A stretch of 64,000 nucleotides of DNA from Iris pallida (Eukaryota > Streptophyta > Magnoliopsida > Asparagales > Iridaceae): positions 16,889,760 to 16,953,759 of the forward strand of contig JANAVB010002199.1 of the NCBI GenBank assembly GCA_029216955.1, written 5' to 3'. The translations under genes were made by a program, and so were the position numbers. The notes beneath the pieces were generated by a model. The model made no database searches. It was given only the letters and a program-made list of their open reading frames with translations, and had not been told where the DNA came from. The stretch's first letter is position 1, and each line of letters begins with the position of its first letter. This document shows, in pieces, positions 1-10,856 of the stretch.

Positions 1-2194
1 GCTACGCTTAGTGGGATTGGAGCAGGAAGGCCATTATGGAAGGCAAGTGGAACTGTCCTCCTTCCTCCTTATTCCTGCATGCTAAATAAATGGAATAACA
101 TGATGCTATGAATTGTCCCTAAATGTTCCATGTCTTAGTCGCTGAATAATAGAGATGCCTATGTTGAGAATTTATTGAAATGAATAAGACATGAATATCA
201 AACTGCTGATTGAATCATACTCGAACTACTAATGTAACTTGTTGCCTGAGAATGAATTGATAATGTCCCTTTTCTTAATATCGATGAAATGAATGAATAC
301 TTGAGTAATGAGATGCTATGAGAATGATTCATGAGTAATGAACTGGCTATGCTATTAACACAAAGAATTGAAAGAAATACCTCAATCATGTATATTCTGC
401 ATAACTGTTGATGTTGCCTGTTTCCTTATAAGCAATGAAAGAAAGAATTCTGTCCCTATGAAATGTATGAAATGCTGCAGGTCCTATCGAGATGAATGAA
501 ATATTATTTGTTCCTCTTAGAAAGGAATGATAATGAGAAATGTTGCAATGAAGCAATGAATGAGAATTGATGAGGCTTGGGATCGTTGAGATCACCAAAT
601 GAAATGATGGTAATGTTGGGAATGAATAAGTCATTGAACATGACTTGAATGAGATGAATGATGATGTACTGTTGTCTTTACTTCAATATTTCACCATGCA
701 TTTAATGTTCACGATTGAGTCGGACACGCATCCGCATGGTCATAGGACAACTTATGCATAAGAGTGATGGGGATATGTTTTCTCGGACGGTACCCCGGGA
801 CGTTAGGGCGACCGATCCGGCCTAGGAGGAAACATTGGCGTGCCAGTGGGGGCACGGGTTTTGCGAGGCATCCTTTGGGGCTAGCTACCTTCTCTGGAGT
901 CATCGTATTACCAATGAAGACCTATATGGCAACGTCCGTATGGTTAAACACCAGTGACCATGTAGTCAGGATGCATGCTAATGAATGTCTTATGCAGGCA
1001 GAGTAAGTATATCTGCTAACCAGTATTTGATGCAGGTATGAGGGAGTCGGCTATCGGTAAGAAATCACTTAAATGTGATAACTCAATATATATGTTGGTT
1101 TAACTTGCGTGCTTTCGTTCCAAATAGTAAATGATGCTGTATTGTAGCCTTTCAGTATGAGATCCTACTTAACATGTTAATTTCAGTATGCTAGAAAGAT
1201 GCCATGCTATAATCATTGCTCAAACACAACATACATGCTAAGTGATGCTTGAAGTGAGAACTGTCATAACATGTTTAAGATGTTAATGTTAACGATGCCT
1301 CAATGATGCCTTTGCATGATAATACCTAGTATGCCTCAACGATGTCTTTGCATGATAACACCAAGAATGCTAAAATGATATGTCCACATGAATGCTACTA
1401 AGAATATGTTTACCTGCTTCACTCTGATTATTGCCCATGAACTGTAAACTGATGCTAGGCCCCAAGTAGAAAGATCATTCTAATAATTGCTTGCTTAAAT
1501 GATCACTTTAATGTTGGTTTATGCGAGTGGGTTGGATTCTGCTCGCCAGTACATAGATGATGTGCTGACCCACGTTTTGTGGGCAGGTGCTCGTGATTGG
1601 AATATTCTACACACGAAGATTGGCTTGATTGGTCCCGCGGCATCGAAGATTTGTTGGGCATACAGAAGCTCTCCTTGTACAAGATGATGTCTTCTGTTTA
1701 TAAAGGGCATAATGTATGGAACATTGTAATCAGTTGTACCAGTGAGATTGTAAGTCAAGTCAGTGTATCGAGTTGTAATCCATTGTATCCAAGCATCAAA
1801 TGTAAGCTGTACAGCATTGTTCAGTTGCCTTTCAATGTAAAGTGAGATTGGTTGTAAGCATTGTACTTCAATGCAAGTCTTGTACTTTTCTTCTATTATC
1901 AATAAAGAGAATTAAGTTCTATATGTCTCTCTGTGGCTTAAAGCTGTCCTCTTATCTCCGCTGCTATAAAGAAGTGATGTACTTCTATTAAATAAGAAAG
2001 ATTGTCCTCGTTAACTTCAATTTGTCTGCTTCTGCCGCTGCGATGTTTTTCTATTTACAGATTATCAATTATGTACCATCTTTGCCTTGTACAAGTGCAA
2101 TACCAGACTTGTATGGCATCACGCCCAAGCGAGGACGATCGATTCCAAGAGATAAATTATGTGAATAAATGACTCTACGAATCGGGGCGTGACA
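1..2194 (+). mobile_element. Diverged LARD-clan LTR, 3' part (left end outside window)
   Basis: The right end reads ...ggggcgtgaca at 2184-2194, the same terminus as the LARD LTRs at 13269 and 18225. Diverged homology to those LTRs is visible from about 690: an 'accatgcatt' block, a 'gtcatrggacaactt' block and 'ggcctaggaggaaac' near 820, then a segment around 1540-1740 matching 12720-12900, including 'cataatgtatgga'. AATAAA at 1901-1906 sits where the LARD LTR has its own (13053-13058). No protein gene is supported. Bases 1-690 are AT-rich with many GAATGA-like words and show no clear match to the LARD LTR. Two imperfect copies of a 46-bp 'gatgcctcaatgatgcctttgcatgata' type unit lie at 1290-1365. 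Whether this is a solo LTR or the 3' LTR of a longer element cannot be decided here. Confidence 0.7.
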
Positions 2195-3787
2195 ACATAC
2201 CCCAGCCCTCGACGAGTATGCTGGTAGTAGTTTTCATCTTTTTTTCTTTGGAGCGTGAATCCGTATGGAAAGATGTCGACCTTTTCCATAATTGAGTCCC
2301 TTGTTGCTATTCAGGTCGTAGCCCATCTTCTGGATAAAGTTTTTGGCCTGCGCCGTGTAGAGATAGAACTGTATTTTGCTGCTGTCAAGGTCTGGGTCTT
2401 CCGGAGTTATTCGCTACGGATGCTCCAATCGACCGAATATGATGGGTTCCTCTTCTTTTTTCCTGGCTGGAACTACGAAGTAGGCGCCTCGGACAGGGAC
2501 AACCCGGCTCACATGGTTAGCAGTTGTCACTCGCGTCTGTAGTTTACACAGAGAATTGTCCAGGAAATACTTGGTGTTCCAGCATGCGCCAAAGTAGTTC
2601 GATGACAACTTTCTGTTGATGAAGTGGGATATCTTGTCCCGAGGGATTACGTCGTCGAAAGAGTGGGCCTATGTATCGGCGCAGACGTAATCTTCTAGCT
2701 CTTCATCAGTGAGGGCTAGAGCTGCCGCTGGAGGAGAAGGAGGATGCTTCCCTTTCAGCTTGACCATCAAGGGAATGGTGGTCGGATGCTCCTGCACTTT
2801 CATGGTCGACCTTGGGGACCTCCGGGGTAACCTCATTCGTATAGGCTCCTGACCATCTTCCATCGTCACTGGAGGCGAATGTGGAGCTTTGCCCCGAAAC
2901 ATAACAACAAGAGGCGCTGACACGTTGGGAGGCCTCCCTCTCAGTCGAACCTTTAAAGGTTCTTCGGCCACTGCTACGCTTTCTAAAGCTATCTCTGCCT
3001 CGTCGTCAGCATCATTGTTGTCGTCATCCCAGGGGACTGACTTGTATAGATCAAAATTTGTACAGTAGGCTTCAAGTCCTCGGAATGGGTCGATATCAGC
3101 AAACTCCTTGATAACCCCGTCGCTGGCCACATATTTCATGCACTGATGTAGGATGGAAGGGACAATCATGTACTCATGGATCCATGGTCTCCCCAGCAGC
3201 ATGTTGTAATTTACGTCTGCATCAAGTCAATTCAGTGTGAAGGTCGTCAATCTGACATTTCAGGCAAATTTTGCCCAAGGGCTCGCTCTTTCCCACGTTG
3301 AAGCCACTGATTGTTGTGTTCGAGGCTGTCAACCGATGCATCGAAACCCCTAAAGTTTGAAGCAGACTTCTTGGGATAGTGCTCAAAGAGGAACCTGGGT
3401 TGATGTGGATGCGATCGACCTTAATGGCACCGACATACCCCGTATAGTACAGGGGGCGGTTGTGCCGGTTATTCTTTAGCAGCATGTCTTGCTGGGTGAA
3501 AGTGATACTGGGAATCACTTCGACCACGCTGTGGCAATGTGGGCAAGCTGCGGGATCCACTTTCGGTGGCTGAACCTGGGTGAGGAAGGACTCGACATTC
3601 TGTAAAGCTTCACTGAGTGCATCTCGAGTCTCTTTAGAGAGGCGGAGGAGCTCGAAAAGTGATAATCTAACTGGAGTATTAGCTAGCTGCACTAGAATAT
3701 CGAAGTTGTAGGGCTTAATAGGCCCGATTGTTGGATCCTTTCTGAGAGGTTTGTCGAAGCGAACCTTCTTCTGTTTCTGCTTGTCCA
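2195..3787 (-). pseudogene. TAT gag-pol fragment: aspartic protease and linker towards RT
   Basis: Read from 3787 down, the frame runs through KKVRFDKPL and a helical block (NFDILVQLANTPVRLSLFELL), then SITFTQQDMLL and NRPLYYTG, followed by the protease core INPGSSLSTIP...LGV and ISGFNVGKSEPLG. A one-base insertion near 3226 shifts the frame; it resumes as DADVNYNMLLGRPWIHEY and LHQCMKYV, then a Pro-rich linker. Stops occur near 2669 and 2414, and recognisable linker coding fades towards 2195. Retropepsins carry a catalytic Asp in D-[ST/P]-G-[ST]; here the position reads Asn (AAC), which would abolish catalysis. The 5-bp gtcca at 3783-3787 is the target duplication of the solo LTR next to it. 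Confidence 0.75.
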
Positions 3788-4117
3788 TGTTTGCCGTTAA
3801 GATCTTTGAATTCAATTTCAATTACAAATAGAACAGTATTACAATGTAGGACTCAGATGTAGTCCTAGGAGTATACTTTTATTTTTATCTGGGTACTTGT
3901 GTCGATGGAGCGAGTGGTAATGCGTTGACTCCGTTGATGATCTGACGACGATTTTAGATTCTCTGAAGGTCTAGGTTGCTCTGGATGCCGGAGCTTGCGG
4001 AGGAGAAGAAGATGTTGAGTGTCTCTTCTGGCCTCTGTGGATGTGCTTCTCTCTGAGTATGTATGCACGTCCTTCTCTGTCTGTGTGTGTGTCCGTCAAA
4101 GAAGGAAATGATCCCTC

Positions 4118-4125
4118 TATTTATA
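4118..4125 (-). promoter_or_regulatory. TATA box of the solo TAT LTR
   Basis: The minus strand reads TATAAATA followed by GAGGG; it lies at the same relative place as TATAAATA at 53375-53368 in the resident TAT LTR. Transcription would run leftwards. Confidence 0.6.
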
Positions 4126-5508
4126 AGCAGCAGGTTGGGCTGCTCATGCGCACATATGTAGGATGCGCCTGTACGTGGTAACACCACGTGGCTAGAGCTG
4201 CAGGGGAGGGCGCGTGGATGATGTGCCATGATTTGTGGGTTGAATCCTTCATGCTGCATTTATGGGCTGGCACGTGGCAGTGGAGTGGATCTTTCGGTTG
4301 CTGAGATCTTAGGTGGTTAGCACCCCTTCATAGGCTGAACTGAGTCAAAGGACACGTGGCGCATGTCCTCGGCTCAAAGATCTCGAATTTGGTGGAGAAG
4401 GATATGATGAGCTGCACCTGGGATCCGGCGCATGAAAAGATTTAGCTCGTAATCTTTAGGAATCACGAACCAGTCTGGGCGTACGGCTTTTGAGGCGCAT
4501 GCGGGGCTTCAGTAGCATGGTCGGGGAGGCACATGCAGTGACTTGACTTTTGTGATCAGAAGTAAGTCAGAGACGCATGGCTTTTGAGGCGCATGCACAT
4601 CTTCGGACGCATGGCTGTGGAGGCGCATGCGAGTGGTTGGTCGGCCGCGTGGCTTGTAACCGGCAGAGGAAAGTAATGATGATGCTGACGTCAGCGGTGC
4701 TCCGTTTTCTGCAAAAGCTGCGGCCGCTCTATCATCGAGGCATTGCTGTTGTCGTCTCAGACTTCAGCATTTAATGCTTTTGATGGGCGATGAGATTTTG
4801 AGTGGGCACATTAATCTGCATTCCACTAGGTGCATAGGGACGCGTGGGGCGCATCCTTATGAGGCGCTCGGTACTGATGGGTGCGTCTGTATGATGCGCG
4901 GGATCTGACCGGCGCGTCTGTTGTATGGCGTATCTTTATTGGTTCGGCTATTGAGTTCTTCGAGTGCTTTAAATAGTCGTTTTGACTTGGCTGCATTCGA
5001 AGGGATAGGTTCATCACCATGAATGCAAGTTCATTGAACAAAATTCGGAGAGCCCGCCACTTGGCGCGTAGGTTTGCTTTGCCCGCCCTATAAATAGCAG
5101 CAAGGAGAGAGTTTGCTTCTCGTTTTCTTCCGTCTTCCCGAATGGAGATGAACTTCTTCGCTCGAGTACATTCCGTTGACAAGACGCTCCAGAGGGTAAA
5201 GATGCGCCGAGTCGTCTTCGTACGTACTTGTGAAGGTGACTGTTACATCCAAAAGTCGGGATTGCGGGGTCCCGACGCAGGCCGAAGGTGCCTGTTGCAT
5301 CCAAAGATCGGGACGTTCGAGTCCCATCTTCGTTATGCTGGAAGAGACCCAGATCGGAATTGCGGTGATCCTCTCTTCCTTGGGCTTTGGAGATCTCTTC
5401 CTCATGCTAAAGTGGGGTTGGTTGTCCACCCTTGTTATGCTCAATAACTGCTTCATTTGCCGAAACACTTGTTCGGGTCGAGGTAGAGCGCATATGCTGA
5501 GACTTCAT

Positions 5509-5612
5509 GATGCGCCTGACTGAGACGCTGAAGAGATGCGCCTGAATGAGACGCCGAAGAGATGCGCCTAGCTGAGACACTGGAGCTATGTGCCTGGCTG
5601 AGACACGCCTGG
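5509..5612 (-). repeat. 26-bp tandem repeat, 4 copies, in TAT solo LTR
   Basis: Units begin at 5509, 5535, 5561 and 5587 with consensus 'gatgcgcctgactgagacgc' plus 'tgaaga', and diverge towards the last copy. They lie in the U3-like upstream part of the minus-strand LTR, so they could be upstream promoter repeats; no function is shown. A similar short-period array (words of the type 'gtgcttctggggcgacgag') lies at 53750-53985 in the resident TAT LTR. Confidence 0.8.
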
Positions 5613-5799
5613 ATGAGGCGTAGCTTTAGGCTTTTTTTATTTCTTCTTGTAAAGAGAGTCTTCTATGTAAAAAGGCTCTTTAGTCATGTAACAGACTTTT
5701 TATGAAATAAAAAGACCATTTATGCTGCCACTCTTTTACTATTTTATGATATTTTTGGCGCATATTGATTGATGCGCCTGAAGTTTTCATGCTTCTACA

Positions 5800-6807
5800 G
5801 TCCACGGTAGGGGCCCGGGTTGGACCCACCTCTGGTGCCTCAGGGATCTGAGGTGGACCTGCTCCTGATATATCTGGGACAGAAGGAGTATTTGGTGGAG
5901 ACTCCTCCTGGTCTGGAGCCTGGCTCTCCTCTTGCCTCTGTGCCGAGCGGGTGGTCACCAAAGCATCGTTAGTCGACGTTGAAACCATGCGGCATGCCTT
6001 GCTTTTCTTCACTTTGGCAGAAAGGGTCGTAGATGTCATCATGTCGAGAACTAAGTCAGGATGTATCCACATGACTTCGTCTTGAGGTGTGGAGAACGGG
6101 ACGATCCCTTGAGCGTTGTCCCGTACTGGCGGAAGGTTGACTACTTCCATCGTCGCCTTTGGAATAGGGATGACGCCATCTTGTACCTCTGTGGCTGGAA
6201 AACTTCCAAACTGAAGAGTAACCATGTTGGCCGTGACAGTCTTCTCTTCGTAATCCAACGATATGACGTTGGCGTTAATGAGGTACTGAATTTTCCCCTT
6301 CAACACATAGCAGCCCTGTGTTGAGTGATGGACGTACTGATGATAATGGCAAGTACTTGGGATGGTCCACCTTTCCTACTTCATCAGGACGTCCGGGTGC
6401 CGGGATGGACAGTTTGCCACTCTTCGTAAGCATCTCGAAGAGCTCCAGCGTATCCTCGTCATTGAAGGAGTAAGTCTCCCTCGGCCTCTGCGCTTCCGCA
6501 GACTTGGGGTTTGCAGTTGCTGAACCTTTGGAGATGTTGACGGTCATGGCTTGCTTGCCTTTTCCGTCTTTGGGGTTGCTGTTGTACGAGCGTCTCCCTT
6601 TGTCTTCGGGCGCAGGAAAGTGTAGTCCCAGGAGCTGCGCGTCCTGGACTTTCCTTTGTGCGGCATCCTCCTCTGTAATGAAAGGCGTCCACTTCGTGCA
6701 GGGAGCACTGTGCCACAATTTTATAGTGAGCAGCATGTTCTTGCGACATGAGTCCATAAGCATGGGCTCAGGCATGCCGGATGGTAATCTGAGGGCTGCT
6801 TGGCGGA
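5800..6807 (-). pseudogene. TAT gag, C-terminal half
   Basis: From 6807 down the frame reads RQAALRLPSGMPEPML, continuing the gag fragment at 18649 across the E1 insertion, then a Lys/Arg-rich linker and YSFNDEDTLELFEML...GRPDEVGKVDHPKY. A frameshift near 6340 is needed to continue into CHYHQYVHHSTQGCYVLKGKIQ and the QFGSFPATEV region. A Pro/Glu/Gln-rich tail follows to 5800. The YSF...F..L....KL..P..RP.EVG..D.P.YC.YH...HH.T..C..LK.KIQ pattern is that of TAT-lineage gag ends. gcgga (6803-6807) is the E1 target duplication and gtcca (5800-5804) that of the solo LTR. Confidence 0.78.
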
Positions 6808-7439
6808 TGGTTGTTGACGCAGCCGAGAAGGTGAAGCTCATCAGGGATAGACTTCGCGTGGAGCAGGACAGACATCGGCACTGGGCCGATAGCCACCGGA
6901 GGCCGTTAGAGTTTTAGGTACAGATTTAGAGATAGGATTAGAAGTAGGTTGTATTTTTGTTTGTTTGATTGATCATGTTTGATTTTTAGTAACTTGAGAC
7001 CTTGCTTGTGATTAGGTTGGAGACATGGTTTTTTTTGCGGATATCTTCGACTCGTGGTACGATATGTTTTGGTGGAGGTAGAAAGCTTAGCCCGCGCTTC
7101 ATCGGCCCTTTCGTTATCAACGGGAGAGTCGGTGACGTGGCATACAGGCTAGACTTGCCACCTGCACTAGTGGGAGTTTACAACGTATTCCACGTATCAC
7201 AGTTGAGACGGTACGTGGCTGACCCCAGCCATGTGCTCGATCATTCGGAGATTGAGGTTGGACCTACTCTCAGTTATCCAGAGCAGCCTGTGGAGATTCT
7301 GGATCGTCGGGAGAAGGTACTGAGGAACCAGGTGATACCATTGGTACGCGTCGCATGGAGGCATCATTCTCCAGGAGTGTCTACCTGGGAGCGGGCGGAT
7401 GAGATACGCGAGCGGTACCCCTATCTTTTTGGACCTTGA
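6808..7439 (+). pseudogene. E1 integrase C-terminus with GPY/F module and chromodomain
   Basis: The first part reads VVDAAEKVKLIRDRLRVEQD...ADSHRRPLEF (to 6915), the usual end of the integrase core in chromoviruses. A 98-bp insertion follows. The frame resumes near 7016 as VGDMVFLRIS, with one extra T in a run of eight Ts shifting the frame at about 7030. Next come RKLSPRFIGPF (GPY/F module), VGDVAYRLDLP and FHVSQLRRYV. The tail VEILDRREKVLRNQVIPLVRVAW plus WERADEIRERYPYLF matches the Tekay-type chromodomain, which in known members reads heterochromatin marks. The stop is at 7437-7439. Because it is truncated, shifted and interrupted, it is not functional. Confidence 0.85.
6914..7017. other. 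98-bp insertion with 6-bp direct repeats inside integrase
   Basis: TTAGGT occurs at 6914-6919 and 7012-7017, flanking AT-rich non-coding sequence with no clear terminal inverted repeats. In chromovirus integrases the motif before it (PLEF) is normally followed directly by the VGD motif that comes after. It may be a small transposon, filler DNA or an intron-like segment; I cannot tell which. Confidence 0.5.
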
Positions 7440-7480
7440 GGTATAATTTTCTATCCTTCTCAGCAGTTAGTTTCGCCTTT

Positions 7481-7517
7481 AATTTCGAGGACGAAATTAT
7501 TTTAAGGAGGGTAGATT
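7481..7517 (+). other. E1 conserved 3' segment and polypurine tract
   Basis: The sequence 'aatttcgaggacgaaatt' followed by aaggagggtaga directly precedes the LTR start TGTCAC at 7518. The same arrangement precedes the 3' LTRs of E2 (25034), E3 (36807), E5 (47727) and E6 (58754, minus strand). The purine tract is the expected plus-strand primer. Confidence 0.85.
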
Positions 7518-10031
7518 TGTCACTACCACTTTTCTAGCTTGAGGGTATTTTGGTCATTTTTTAAAATTTTGGAATTAATTTAGAATTATTAGTATTAATT
7601 ATATTTATTAGAATTTTTAAGTGATTTTTAGTATAATTGATTTGGTGCTAGTTTTAGATTTTGACTAGTGTTGACTTTGGTGACTGTCCTAGAGGCTAAC
7701 CTAGGTTATGACTATTTGGTTAGGTTATGGAACCCTAGCTTGACCTAAGTTAGTGACATCAAATCCATTAGAATTATTTTGGGAAAATTAGGAATTAATT
7801 TGAATAGGAAATGGCTTGTGGTTTCACAAGTCATGACTTGTGACTTAGCCTTGGAGGCCCAACCAAACACTAGTGCAACCTAACCCTATCCCATTCCAGC
7901 CCATGGCCGGCCACACTTAGGTCCTCCTTCCCTATTTAATGCTCCTAGAAATTAGGGCTAGCCTCCTTAGAATTATTTTCCAAGTTTGAGAAGAGGTGAG
8001 TCTCCATCTTCTTTAATCCATAGAAATTCCATTTTAATTCATTTTCCACCCAAACCAATTGCAATAGGTCCTAATCCATCTGTTCTTACTATTTATGTAA
8101 GAATATTTCAGATTTTGGACAATTTGGAGAAGTTTGGCTATCAAGAGGAACACCCCTCTTTGGAGTTTTTTGGAGGATTTGCAACGTATAGGTAAATTCA
8201 AATCTACTCCATGTAATTGCTGTTTTATTGCATTTCTAGGATGCCCTAGGCCTACCCTAGCTGTAGGACTAGATAACCCTAGGGTTCGAGTCCAATACGT
8301 GTCCGTATCGGACACGTATCAGTTCGTGTATGCATGTGTTTGACGAAATATCCCAAAGGGCATTTCGATCCATTTTCTGAAATATAATTGAATAAGAAAT
8401 TAGGTTTTGATCTCGCTTCTGTGTTTCTAGTGTTCTGAGTCGTGTTTGGTGTCGTGTCGTGTCGCCACAGACACGGGAACACGTGGTTGCACGCGCGCGC
8501 GGGGGCAGGTTGCTTGCCCTGCTGCTCGGGTGCGATTGTGCTGTGCACACGACACTTTGACACGTGAAACTTGACACACGTGTTGGGACACTGACTGACA
8601 CGAGGTTCCTAGAGTTTCACGAACTCTCGTGTCGTGTCGGACACGGAATCACGTGTGCACGAGTGTGCACTGTGTGCGTGCAGTGTATATTTGGTTTCCA
8701 TGTTTCAATTCAGCTTTAATGATTTAAATAGTGGTTTTAAATTGTTAATTAGATCCTATATATGATGTATAATCTCTGTTATATTAGGTTTACATGTTAA
8801 ATTAGGTTTTAATGGGAAAATTGGTTCGAAATAGGGGTAAATGGCATGTTAACTGATACTCATTCTGATACATTGTTTATCCTATTTCCTAAACACTTTA
8901 AATCCCTGTTTAATTATGTTCTTCACTGAATTATGATCCCCACATGATTGGTTGTTCATGTTAGTTCAATATTGCACTTCGAATTAGACTTTTGAGTTGT
9001 GAATGGGATTTGGTATGTGTGGTTTCGAAATACTGAAACTGAGATTTTCAAATGATATCTTTTCATTGGTAGAACTGATTATGTTCATTGGTGAACTGGA
9101 ATTAAATGATTATGCATTGGTTTGATTTGAGTTCAGTTGGCCTTGGATTGTAAACTGATTTCCTTTCCTTTTTGCAATTGCATTTAGTTCCCTTTAAACT
9201 GAGAATTGTTTCCCTGTAACTGCCTATAACCTGGGATTAGTTCTTTTCCTCATTACACTGTATTGAATGTTTGATTCAATGTGAAACTTTTCTTGTTTTC
9301 CTAAAACCTGGATTGATTCCTAAAACCTGAACTGTTTTTCCTATACCTGAGTATTTTATTCCTAAAAGAACTGAAGTGAACTGATTTGTCATTGGGACTT
9401 AGTTTGATGATTTATTTCCTAAAACTGAGATTTAATCCCTGTTTCCTGATTTCTTCTACACTTCACTGTGTCATGATATGTTCATTGAATACCTGGACTG
9501 ATAGCTTATAAGCTGAGTAGCTCTTCCTTTCTTTACTGGAACTAATTCCATGATTGATTCCCGTTTTTCCCATTTGACACATGCTACTGTTTTCTTAATT
9601 TTCTGAATACACAAACACACTCTTGTATCTCACACTCTCATGTGACACTCACACCTACACACACTCTTGTACCCTCATGACACACACACACCCATGGACA
9701 CATACATATGTTTCCTATTTCCTACATGCATGTATATGTATTATGTGAGATGTGTATATATGGGTATCCTATAGGTATAGTAATATGTGTGAGTACTATT
9801 ATATTATATAAATATATCAATGAGTGTATTATATTTTAGATATGTATATTGATATGTGAGTTAGACATGAATGAATGTATGCTAGCTTATATAGCATATA
9901 GTTTATATTGTGATATTGGTATATGGTTGAGATAGGCTTGGTTTAGGCATGATAGCCTATAGCCTAGGCTCTTAGCCTATGGGTGTATCTGTGTGTCAGT
10001 ATATAGACTAGTTAGACTAGTATAGACTCGT

Positions 10032-10108
10032 TTGACTTAGGTTTGACCTAGTTTGACTTCTATGGTTGATCAGAGTTGACCAAAAGTTGACTTTGGCCTA
10101 GATTGACC
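10032..10108 (+). promoter_or_regulatory. Cluster of six TTGAC[C/T] (W-box-like) motifs in E1 LTR
   Basis: TTGACT or TTGACC starts at 10032, 10043, 10053, 10076, 10087 and 10103. TTGAC[C/T] is the binding core of plant WRKY factors. A longer array of the same kind lies at a similar place in E2. Regulation is inferred; the cluster sits well downstream of the likely promoter. Confidence 0.45.
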
Positions 10109-10182
10109 TAGATTCATGTAGAATGCATTAACTTGCATCTTATTATCATTGTAGACTCATAGTGACTTGTACTGTTCTATAG

Positions 10183-10236
10183 GAGACAGACACCACTCCT
10201 CGGACAGTATATATTCTCCAGATTCTCAGGATACAG
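10183..10236 (+). other. Possible LTR mini-exon with GC donor (E1)
   Basis: An acceptor-like 'tgttctatag' ends at 10182. After 54 nt, CAG|GCGAGTA gives a GC-type donor at 10237. Position and layout match those in E2, E3, E5 and the LTR at 31473. Confidence 0.4.
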
Positions 10237-10856
10237 GCGAGTACATTCTCTGATCATTTCATATCCTGCATTAGTAGTATATTTCCTGCTTTAGATTACT
10301 TTACATGATGCTGACACGTTGGAAACACGGATTAGTACTATATGGATCTTGTTGTGCGATGTTATCCCCTTAGCGGATACATCGGGTATTTGTGTTCGTG
10401 TACTTTATCGTGAACATCGTGTACTCCTTGTATTTGTGACATTCGTGTACGAAACGTGTGAATCGTGTATAATCATGTATTCACATGACCTTCGTGTACA
10501 ATAACATAACTTAGCTAGATCCTTGTGTATTGATTGGGACGGGAGAGTAGAAGTGGTTATGTAATCAATCCAGTAGATTACTCGTGTTCAACCTCTGTAG
10601 ATTACTCGTGTACAACATCGTGCCGTTTACATAACCATCTTGTGCTCTGAATCACTAGTCACTATTAGTTCTCTATATACTGTAGCTACTTATTTACAGT
10701 CTTCTTGTTTATCATATTATTCTTTCAGTTTCTTGTATCTTACTCTCTAGCATGATTATATATCCTGATCTGCAATGATTTGTTGAGATGTACTGTGCTC
10801 GCTCCTGTCCTGACTAGACCTATTGAAATATTACAGAGGACGAGGCTGAGGCATTC

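Larger units (their letters stand above)
3788..5799 (-). mobile_element. Solo LTR of a TAT-like element, 2012 bp
   Basis: On the minus strand it starts TGTAGAAGCATG (5799 down) and its plus-strand left edge is TGTTTGCCGT. Both flanks carry gtcca (3783-3787 and 5800-5804), and removing the insert restores the TAT reading frame exactly. A leader motif 'ctccgttgatgatctgacgacga' near 3928-3950 matches 'ctccgttgacgatctgacgacga' near 53111-53133 in the resident TAT 5' LTR, and both have a minus-strand TATAAATA. So it is a related family. No internal domain is present, as expected for LTR-LTR recombination. The stretch holds no supported protein gene. GGCGCATG words recur at 4490-4640 and a 26-bp tandem array lies at 5509-5612. 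Confidence 0.85.

Noticed and set aside
5014..5523. Several overlapping ORFs on both strands
   Set aside because: They lie inside the solo TAT LTR and show no conserved protein motif.
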